DNA from: Vulcanimicrobiota bacterium
GTDB taxonomy: Bacteria; Vulcanimicrobiota; Vulcanimicrobiia; Vulcanimicrobiales; Vulcanimicrobiaceae
Length of the DNA: 11,405 nt
Assembly: GCA_014305015.1 (NCBI GenBank)
Contig: JACRUB010000063.1
Location: forward strand, 1-11,405
Direction: 5' to 3'
Position 1 is the stretch's first letter, and every line of letters starts with the position of its first letter. The notes beneath the pieces are model-generated. The model saw only the letters and a list, made by a program, of their open reading frames with translations, searched no databases and was not told the origin of the DNA. The translations under genes were made by a program, and so were the position numbers. Of this stretch, positions 1 through 5,477 are shown piece after piece.

Positions 1-407
1 TGCTCGCAAGTTTGACACTCTACCCCGAGGACTTTGCGGCGGGTGTGGACGTCGTCGGAATCGCGAACTGGGTGACATTCTTGCAAAACACCAGCGCGTA
101 CCGCAGGGCAAACCGCGAAGCGACGTACGGATCGCTCGAGAACGACAAGGACTTCCTCGCATCGATTTCACCGATCGCACACGTCAACCGGATGAAAGCG
201 CCGCTGCTGATCTTCATGGGGAAAAATGATCCGCGCGTGCCTGCGAATGAAGGTCAACAAATGGCCGACGCGCTTAAAGCGCGTAACATTCCCGTCGACT
301 TGACGATCTTTCCAGACGAGGGGCATGGAATCGGGCGCTACGAGAACCGTGTTAAAGCCTACACGCAGATCGCGGCGTTCTTAGATAAGTATTTAGGGTC
401 CCACTAG
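1..407 (+). CDS. S9 family peptidase (prolyl oligopeptidase-like), C-terminal part
   Basis: This is the last 134 or so codons of a serine peptidase of the alpha/beta-hydrolase S9 family; the rest lies before the window. The frame is already open at base 3, so the TTG at 12 is not the start. The visible part contains the typical run FAAGVDVVGIANWVTFL, then the segment leading to the catalytic Asp (PLLIFMGKNDPRVP) and the catalytic His (FPDEGHG). The nucleophile Ser (GxSxGG) would lie just upstream of the window. Family members cleave peptides, often after proline or in acylaminoacyl substrates, and some are secreted; location cannot be judged here because the N-terminus is missing. The gene ends at TAG 405-407 and overlaps the convergent HNH gene by 15 bases. 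No terminator is visible between them. Confidence 0.93.
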   Translation, partial: LASLTLYPEDFAAGVDVVGIANWVTFLQNTSAYRRANREATYGSLENDKDFLASISPIAHVNRMKAPLLIFMGKNDPRVPANEGQQMADALKARNIPVDLTIFPDEGHGIGRYENRVKAYTQIAAFLDKYLGSH

Positions 408-857
408 GTCGCGCATCGTTTTTGTGCGGGGAATCGAAGCAGTATGCTCGCGGTGACACACCGCGCACAGCGTTTCGAGATTCTCGAGGTGATGCGCGCA
501 GCTAATCGTACCGTGTTGCCCACGGCAAGGCTCGCGGTGATTGACTTCGAGACGGATTTTCTTGCGGCCCGCACGCCAGACGCGCATGGCTTCTTTAAAA
601 GCCTTTTCCGTTGTAAGCACGCGCCGGTTCGGCCGTTTCGGAGGTGCGTTGCCGCACAGCCTGCAGCGGTACTTATCCCGCACTTTGGCGGCGCGGCGCG
701 CAAGCGTCCACCAGTGATTTTTCCAAAAGGTCGACGCGCATTTCTCGCTGCACCACTTGCGCCGGCGTCCCGCGAGCACCGTACCGCACCACGCGCATCC
801 ACCAACGGTGGGCTTAGCTAGAACGCAGGAGCTCAGGAGTGAGGCGGCCTTGGTCAT
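393..857 (-). CDS. HNH endonuclease family protein with N-terminal zinc-ribbon
   Basis: A 154-residue basic protein. The N-terminal part carries a likely zinc site (C21, C24, then C36 and C40 in the WCSEKC segment). A second CxxC follows at C65/C68 (CRLCG). The C-terminal half is an HNH nuclease signature: VNHREP (H107), LENLETLC (N126, C131) and CAVCHREHT (C134, H135). HNH folds bind one divalent metal and nick or cut nucleic acids. They occur in restriction enzymes, homing nucleases, phage proteins and many host proteins of unknown role, and nothing here picks among these. ATG at 857 has only a weak upstream GGAT, 20 bases after the GNAT stop, so it is probably co-transcribed with it. The 3' end runs antiparallel into the S9 peptidase gene. 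A later start is possible because residues 1-18 show no conserved feature. Confidence 0.85.
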   Translation of the reverse strand: MTKAASLLSSCVLAKPTVGGCAWCGTVLAGRRRKWCSEKCASTFWKNHWWTLARRAAKVRDKYRCRLCGNAPPKRPNRRVLTTEKAFKEAMRVWRAGRKKIRLEVNHREPCRGQHGTISCAHHLENLETLCAVCHREHTASIPRTKTMRDLVGP

Positions 858-877
858 CGAGATCCATGCTTCGACGC

Positions 878-1411
878 CTATGGGCGGGTGATCTTGTATT
901 CGAAGCGGAGTTGTCCGGGTTCGTCGGACGCAACTTCTTCGAAACCGCTTTTCACCAAGACTGCGATCGATGCATCATTGCCCGGCAGGCAATGGGCTTG
1001 CACGCTTGTTACATCGCCGCTTTCGGCGGCACGCCAGAGAAGTCCGCGAACCATTTCGGTTGCAAATCCTAACTTGCGCCAGCGGCTTGCAACGGAATAA
1101 CCGATCTCCACGCTGCCATGCTCATCCGGCGGACCGAAATAGCCCGCGACGCCCACCAGCGAAGGATGCTCCGCCGGTGCGCCTTCCAAAAGGCCGTACC
1201 AGCTTGACCATCCGTCCATTGCCGGCCAATTTGCGTTCAGTTGATTGAGTATGAATTCGATCGCGCCGCGGTCGTATTCACCGGGCGGCCAATCGTTCGG
1301 GACATCGGCGCGCAAGAGTTCGCCGACTTCAAACGGACTGCGTAACTCTGCCTCGAGAAGGACCGGCCACGCTGCGATCAGCTTAAGACGCGATGTCTCG
1401 ATGGCGGGCGT
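878..1411 (-). CDS. GNAT family N-acetyltransferase, start codon ACG (or lost ATG)
   Basis: A protein of about 177 residues that would transfer an acetyl group from acetyl-CoA to an amine; the substrate is not recognisable. The frame encodes a typical GNAT N-terminus (IETSRLKLIAAWPVLLEAEL). It continues with VPNDWPPGEY, the central strand VEIGYSVAS, the cofactor-binding turn RWRKLGFATEM and the closing part NDASIAVLVKSGFEEV. The only canonical start in frame is TTG at 1315, which would remove the first 32 residues including strand beta1 and has no Shine-Dalgarno. The codon at the natural start is ACG (1411-1409), overlapping the TlpA stop as TAACG where TAATG would be the ordinary coupled arrangement. 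Either ACG initiates weakly, the start has been mutated, or the base is an error. Family assignment is firm; the start and functional status are uncertain. Confidence 0.8.
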   Translation of the reverse strand, partial: TPAIETSRLKLIAAWPVLLEAELRSPFEVGELLRADVPNDWPPGEYDRGAIEFILNQLNANWPAMDGWSSWYGLLEGAPAEHPSLVGVAGYFGPPDEHGSVEIGYSVASRWRKLGFATEMVRGLLWRAAESGDVTSVQAHCLPGNDASIAVLVKSGFEEVASDEPGQLRFEYKITRP

Positions 1412-1899
1412 TACAGAATCGATCGAATGGCCTTCTCGATATCGGGTTTGCTCATTTCGCCGTTGCGTACGAGCTTGATGTTGCCGCGGCGGTCGATAAA
1501 CACGTGAACGGGCAAGCCGATGGCGCCGTACGGCTGCATAAGCGAGCCGCTATCGTCGACGACGGCCTTGTAGACCAAGCCGTACTTGTGTAGAAAATCG
1601 TTCGCGCGGCTCGCACTTTCGCGCTCGTCTACGCCAACCACCACGAAATTACGGTTCTTATACTTTTTCTGCAGCGCATTAACATCGGGGGCTTCTTCGT
1701 TGCACGGCGGGCACCAATTTGCAAAGAAATTCAAGTACACGGCCTTGCCGTGCAGCGAGGAAAGCTTGAGATTGCCGCCGTTGGAGAGGGGCGCATTGAA
1801 ATCGGGCGCCCGGTGTCCCACTTGCGCGACATCCGCCGAAGCGACGGCACTGAGTGCGAGCGTAAAGAGCAGACCGAGAATACCGGAGCGAACGCGCAT
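1411..1899 (-). CDS. Exported TlpA/ResA-like thioredoxin-fold protein
   Basis: A 162-residue thiol-disulfide oxidoreductase of the TlpA/ResA/AhpC-TSA group. A Sec signal peptide is visible: MRVRS, a hydrophobic core ILGLLFTLALSAV, and an ASA cleavage motif near residue 22. The mature domain starts with VGHRAPDFNAPL, then NFFANWCPPC with the redox pair C63/C66, and the cis-proline loop GLPVHVFIDRRG with P130. Such proteins act outside the cytoplasmic membrane, reducing or delivering electrons to exported cysteines, for example in cytochrome c maturation. No partner genes lie nearby. I chose ATG 1899 because AAAGGA stands 8 bases upstream and the signal peptide begins there. ATG 1929, which overlaps the ribF stop, would add 10 residues in front of the signal. 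It follows ribF by 22 bases and its TAA overlaps the GNAT start by one base. Confidence 0.92.
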   Translation of the reverse strand: MRVRSGILGLLFTLALSAVASADVAQVGHRAPDFNAPLSNGGNLKLSSLHGKAVYLNFFANWCPPCNEEAPDVNALQKKYKNRNFVVVGVDERESASRANDFLHKYGLVYKAVVDDSGSLMQPYGAIGLPVHVFIDRRGNIKLVRNGEMSKPDIEKAIRSIL

Positions 1900-1921
1900 G
1901 ATGGATTTCCTTTTCGTAACT

Positions 1922-2842
1922 TTAGCCATAACTCGGATAGGCAACGGCCCTCAGATCCTTCTGCATCTGGGCCAGCAGTGCTTCCACTGAATCATACCGT
2001 ACCTGGTCACGGACGAAACGAAGCTCGCGCACAACGAGTTCCTCCCCATAAATCGTTCCGGCGAAATCACGCAGCCACGCTTCGACCGTGCGCTGCTTCC
2101 CATCGAATGTGGGATTCGTCCCGATCGAAACGAGGGCTGCATGGTCGCGTCCGTCATGTCGCGCAGTCCCGGCATAAACACCGTCTTTGGGAAGCAGCTT
2201 CTCGCCGCCGAGTTCGATATTGGCGGTGGGAAATCCAAGGTCGTGCCCACGGCCTTCACCCAGGCGAACCACCCCGCGCAATTCGAATGCGTGGCCGAGC
2301 AGTTCTTCCGCTTCTTGCGTTTTGCCCTCAGTAAGGAGTGCTCGAATACGCGTGCTTGAAATGCGCTCACCGGCCTCGGCGGTATTCTCAATTGCAAGAA
2401 ACGGAATATTGTGACTTGCTAGCGTTTCCCGGGCGAGGTTTATGTCACCGGCGCGGCCTTTGCCGAAACGGAAATTGGTGCCCACGACAACCGCGCGCGC
2501 GCCAAGCGCTTTGTCGAGCACATCGTCGACGAAGGCCTGTGGTGAAAGCGAGGCGATTCGATCATCGAACGGGACGAGGAAACACTCTTCGACTCCCGCG
2601 CGCGCGAGCAAGTCGATACGCTCTTCCGTCGTTGTGAGCAGCGGCGGCTCCGTGCCCGGCCGCAGAAATGCCGCGGGATGGTTTGAGAAGGTCACCACGC
2701 CTGTGCGATACCCGGGTTTGCGCAGTTTTCGCAGCTCACGAACGATTGCTTGATGCCCGCGATGAAAGCCGTCGAAAAATCCAATTGCCAGCACGAGCGG
2801 CGGACGCGTATGATCGCGTTTGAGCTCGTGATGAATCTTCAT
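1922..2842 (-). CDS. ribF: Bifunctional riboflavin kinase / FAD synthetase
   Basis: 306 residues, normal length for RibF. It phosphorylates riboflavin to FMN and adenylylates FMN to FAD in the cytoplasm. The N-terminal nucleotidyltransferase module shows GFFDGFHRGHQ (residues 21-31, the HxGH-type ATP-binding motif), GTNFRFGKGRAGD (121-133) and ISSTRIRALL (161-170). The C-terminal flavokinase module shows GEGRGHDLGFPTANIE (195-210), SIGTNPTF and EAWLRDF with the likely catalytic Glu near 254. ATG 2842 overlaps the truB stop as ATGA, so translation is coupled. Position directly after truB at the end of the infB operon is a common arrangement. The last bases overlap a possible early start of the thioredoxin gene. 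Confidence 0.97.
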   Translation of the reverse strand: MKIHHELKRDHTRPPLVLAIGFFDGFHRGHQAIVRELRKLRKPGYRTGVVTFSNHPAAFLRPGTEPPLLTTTEERIDLLARAGVEECFLVPFDDRIASLSPQAFVDDVLDKALGARAVVVGTNFRFGKGRAGDINLARETLASHNIPFLAIENTAEAGERISSTRIRALLTEGKTQEAEELLGHAFELRGVVRLGEGRGHDLGFPTANIELGGEKLLPKDGVYAGTARHDGRDHAALVSIGTNPTFDGKQRTVEAWLRDFAGTIYGEELVVRELRFVRDQVRYDSVEALLAQMQKDLRAVAYPSYG

Positions 2843-3711
2843 ACAAAGACCTTGCGCGGCGAAAGCAGCGCTCCATGCATTTCACCGACGCCGACCAGCG
2901 TGCGCGACGTATCTCGAACAAAGACATGTTTATTGGTTGCGCCTGAGGGAACGGGCACCACTCGGCCGGCCCGAAAATCTGCCGAGCCCCGCAAGTCAAG
3001 CACCACGGTTGGAAACGGAATGATATGTTCCGGCGGAATAAGCGCTGCGTGCGGATCGTTCGCGATCTCTTCGGGCGTGCGGCTCTCATAGAGAATGAAC
3101 GGTCCCGAGCCTTCGCGCAACAGCGCTCCCATGTGCGCGGGTAGCCCAAGCGCCACTCCAATATCTTCGCACAACGTTCGGACGTAGGTGCCTTCGCTGC
3201 ATGCGATACGCAATCGCGCAGTATTATCCTCAAATCCAAGTACGGTAATGCCGTAGACGGTGATGCTGCGAATCTTTCGTTCGACGGTGATTCCTTGACG
3301 CGCGAGGTCGTACAGGCGCTGTCCGTCGTGTTTGACCGCGCTAAACATCGGCGGCGTTTGATCGACCTTGCCGATGAATTGATCCAAAACTTCGGGCAGC
3401 CGCTTTTGCCAATCGCCGGGGACTTTGGACTCTGCGATCACGTCACCGTGCGCGTCGGCACTCGTTGTCGAGCGCCCAAGCACGAGCGTGCAGGTGTAGC
3501 CCTTGCGCTGATCGGTCAGCAGCGGAATGAGCCGCGTGGCTTTTCCAATCGCGATCGGTAGAACGCCCGCCGCTTGCGGATCGAGCGTTCCTAGATGACC
3601 GACGGCAATCTTGTGATCGCGCGCGTAGAATCCGTAAATGCGGCGCATGCGCGCAACCACATTTGCGGAAGTCGGACCGCAGGGCTTAAAGACGTTAACG
3701 AAGCCAATCAA
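2839..3711 (-). CDS. truB: tRNA pseudouridine-55 synthase
   Basis: 290 residues. TruB converts U55 in the T-loop of tRNA to pseudouridine and also acts as a tRNA-folding chaperone. The N-terminus GFVNVFKPCGPTSANVV matches the family's lead motif, and the catalytic Asp is D44 in GHLGTLDPQAAGVLP. Further conserved parts are KGYTCTLVLG, TPPMFSAVKHDGQRLYDLAR and SEGTYVRTLCEDIG. The C-terminal 60 or so residues look like a small PUA-type domain (VVPVPSG...VFVRD...LVGVG). The start is TTG at 3711, overlapping the previous gene's TGA as TTGA. It has no clear Shine-Dalgarno, so it probably depends on re-initiation after the small membrane protein. It ends in an ATGA overlap with ribF. Confidence 0.97.
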   Translation of the reverse strand: MIGFVNVFKPCGPTSANVVARMRRIYGFYARDHKIAVGHLGTLDPQAAGVLPIAIGKATRLIPLLTDQRKGYTCTLVLGRSTTSADAHGDVIAESKVPGDWQKRLPEVLDQFIGKVDQTPPMFSAVKHDGQRLYDLARQGITVERKIRSITVYGITVLGFEDNTARLRIACSEGTYVRTLCEDIGVALGLPAHMGALLREGSGPFILYESRTPEEIANDPHAALIPPEHIIPFPTVVLDLRGSADFRAGRVVPVPSGATNKHVFVRDTSRTLVGVGEMHGALLSPRKVFV

Positions 3712-3959
3712 GGGTCGACTTTAGATAACAAAAACTGCTCGCGCTTGACCATGCCCACGACGATGCAGAAAACCATAACGGTCGTGAGCGTTAAGAGGGG
3801 CACGATCGTCCAATGTGCATCGGGCCGCCTCATGAAATAGGTTAGCGGCGCTAGCAAAATCATGCAGATTCCACCACGCGTCAGCCAGAGCGCTTTTTTC
3901 TTATGCGCCATGATCGTAATAAAGATGCCTTCGAAGAAAAAGAATAGCGGACCCAGCAA
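3708..3959 (-). CDS. Small three-helix membrane protein, unknown function
   Basis: An 83-residue hydrophobic protein that I do not recognise. Three hydrophobic stretches are visible: about 2-17 (rich in Phe, with one Glu), 30-44 (GGICMILLAPLTYFM) and 50-70 (WTIVPLLTLTTVMVFCIVVGM). A Lys-rich turn (AHKKKALW) separates the first two and a charged tail (KREQFLLSKVDP) ends it. The gene fills the space between the DHH gene (2 bases after its stop) and truB (4-base overlap), a packing that supports a real, translated ORF. The start is TTG 3959. An internal ATG at 3911 would leave 67 residues and two helices; GAAGG lies about 14 bases before it, too far to be convincing. Its place among ribosome-maturation genes does not reveal its role. 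Confidence 0.72.
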   Translation of the reverse strand: MLGPLFFFFEGIFITIMAHKKKALWLTRGGICMILLAPLTYFMRRPDAHWTIVPLLTLTTVMVFCIVVGMVKREQFLLSKVDP

Positions 3960-3961
3960 AG

Positions 3962-4951
3962 TTATAGCCCCTCAGCGACGAGCGCTTCTTCGACGGCCTT
4001 CGCTGCATCGGGCAGTGAACCAACAAACGTCAAGCCCGAGGCGCGAAAGTGTCCGCCGCCGCCAAGACGCGCCGCGGCCGCTTGAACGTTTATGCGGCCG
4101 CTGCTTCGCAGACTAACGCGGATATCGCCATCATAATTCTTAAAGAGCGCTGCGGCCTCCACGCCTTCGACCGAACGCAAGTATCCGATGATCTCTTCGG
4201 TATCTTCGCCGTCTGCATCGCACTCCTTGAGCATTTCCTCGTCGACATACGACCAGCAGTAGCGGCCATCGTGGCCAATACGGGCTTCTTCCAAGGCGCG
4301 GCCCAGTAGCCTAATCGCTGCAAAGCGTTTGTTGGCAAAAATCTCTTCGGTAATTTGCTCTTTGTCGGCCCCCGCCAGCATCAGTTCAGCAGAGAGGTTC
4401 AACACTTCGGGCGTCGTGTTGCTATGCATGAAACCGCCCGTATCGGTCATGATCGTGGTTAGAATGCACGTCGCGATATCGCGGTCGATCTTGCAGTTCA
4501 TCTCGCGAAGGAGGCGCACGACGCACGTGCCGGTGGAGCATTCCGTCGGAATCACATAGTTGAGCGCGCCGAAATGCGTATTGCCCAAGTGATGATCAAT
4601 ATCGAGAATGTTTGCGCGATCGAGCTCCGGCAGATACTCGCCGGCGCGACCCGTATCGCTCATATCGCCAAAGACCCACAGCGCGTCTGACGGCAGATCG
4701 GCCGGAATTTCACGAGCTACTTCGTCAGAATCAGGCAAAAACCGTAGGTTGCGCGGAACCGGATCTTGTTGAAAATAGTGCACCCGCTTGCCCATGCGTT
4801 TGAGTGCGATGCCGAGCGCGAGGCCCGCGCCCAGGGTATCGCCATCAGGCTTGACGTGGCTCACCATGACGAACGCGCTGCGTTTTTTGAGTTCCGCGAC
4901 GACCTCGTCAGTCGTCGACGCTGTCTGTTCTTGCGTTACGTTCTCAATCAC
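3962..4951 (-). CDS. DHH/DHHA1 phosphoesterase (NrnA / RecJ-like)
   Basis: A 329-residue bifunctional oligoribonuclease/pAp phosphatase-type protein. It carries the DHH motifs SHVKPDGDTLGAG (H32, D36, D38), GDMSD (96-99), LDIDHHLGN (D119-H120-H121) and TIMTDTGGF (D170), which hold the two metal ions. The C-terminal DHHA1 substrate-binding domain ends with the signature LGGGGHFRASG (296-306). Homologues degrade 2-5 nt RNAs and/or dephosphorylate 3'-phosphoadenosine 5'-phosphate. A Lys at position 34 replaces the Asn often found in this motif. The GTG start at 4951 overlaps the rbfA stop by 8 bases (GTGATTGA). The location between rbfA and truB is the standard one for nrnA-like genes outside Proteobacteria. 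I leave the symbol blank because substrate choice cannot be read from sequence. Confidence 0.95.
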   Translation of the reverse strand: MIENVTQEQTASTTDEVVAELKKRSAFVMVSHVKPDGDTLGAGLALGIALKRMGKRVHYFQQDPVPRNLRFLPDSDEVAREIPADLPSDALWVFGDMSDTGRAGEYLPELDRANILDIDHHLGNTHFGALNYVIPTECSTGTCVVRLLREMNCKIDRDIATCILTTIMTDTGGFMHSNTTPEVLNLSAELMLAGADKEQITEEIFANKRFAAIRLLGRALEEARIGHDGRYCWSYVDEEMLKECDADGEDTEEIIGYLRSVEGVEAAALFKNYDGDIRVSLRSSGRINVQAAAARLGGGGHFRASGLTFVGSLPDAAKAVEEALVAEGL

Positions 4952-5294
4952 CGGCCGTCTCCGCCTCGCGCAGCGTCTTGCTCAGCTCTATCGCGCGTTC
5001 CGTAGAGCGGTCCTCGACAAATGAGAGCTCCGGCGTGTAGCGCAGCTTGATTTGATGTCCCAGTTCTCCGCGCAGAAACCCTGCGGCGTGCTCGAGCGCA
5101 TCCATGGTTTGGCGCGCCACATGGCGGTCTCCGATAATCGAGACGTACACCTTTGCAAAGCGCAAGTCTTGCGTCGCCTCGACGCGCGTGACGGTCGTAA
5201 AGCCCATGCGCGGATCTTTGAGCTCTTGAGAAATAACGGTGCCTAAGACCCGCTGCATCTCGTGGTCGATTCTTGAGAGACGTTGTTGCTTCAA
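4944..5294 (-). CDS. rbfA: 30S ribosome-binding factor A
   Basis: About 116 residues. RbfA binds immature 30S subunits near the 5' end of 16S rRNA and aids late maturation and cold adaptation. The family pattern is clear: QRLSRIDHEMQRVLGTVI, the ELKDPR turn, then TVTRVEATQDLRFAKVYVS and the second KH-like half LRGELGHQIKLRYTPELSFVED. The open frame continues upstream to 5453, but those residues are unlike RbfA and lie in the inverted-repeat gap. I chose TTG 5294 because it gives the family's usual N-terminus and GGTGG stands 5 bases before it; GTG 5303 is the alternative. An out-of-frame ATG TCT TGA minimal ORF overlaps this start region. The end overlaps the DHH gene by 8 bases. Confidence 0.93.
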   Translation of the reverse strand: MKQQRLSRIDHEMQRVLGTVISQELKDPRMGFTTVTRVEATQDLRFAKVYVSIIGDRHVARQTMDALEHAAGFLRGELGHQIKLRYTPELSFVEDRSTERAIELSKTLREAETAGD

Positions 5295-5312
5295 GACATC
5301 CACCCCCCAAAC

Positions 5313-5475
5313 TGCTGTTTTGTTCGGCGGAGTGTTGGCATTTGGATTGGGGGCGTACAGAGCGCCGTGCAGCCAGGACGGCGAGAACGGCGCGGCGTCG
5401 AGTCTGGTTTTTCCAGGACGGAAAGACCAAGCGTCCTCCGATCGAAATGCCAACGCCCGACAGAACGAAACAACA
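5313..5475 (-). repeat. Long imperfect inverted repeat filling the infB-rbfA gap; possible structured mRNA element
   Basis: Two 41-base arms, 5313-5353 and 5435-5475, are inverted copies. About 34 of 41 positions can pair in the minus-strand RNA (including G-U), with a perfect 10-bp core (GTTGGCATTT 5334-5343 against 5445-5454). The 81-base loop holds two further hairpins: 5406-5414 with 5420-5428 (9 bp, one mismatch) and GCGCCGT 5362-5368 with ACGGCGC 5387-5393 (perfect). The element starts 3 bases after the infB stop and ends just before the rbfA ribosome-binding site, in an operon whose other joints mostly overlap. It could be a translation or processing control element, or a decayed MITE/REP-like insertion. 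Copies elsewhere in the genome would decide. Confidence 0.7.
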
Positions 5476-5477
5476 CC

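Noticed and set aside
444..821. Plus-strand frame opposite the HNH gene
   Set aside because: The minus-strand frame carries the full HNH and Cys motifs; this one carries nothing recognisable.
5295..5453. N-terminal extension of RbfA to 5453
   Set aside because: The extra residues are unlike RbfA and are encoded by the inverted-repeat element; a suitable start with GGTGG lies at 5294.
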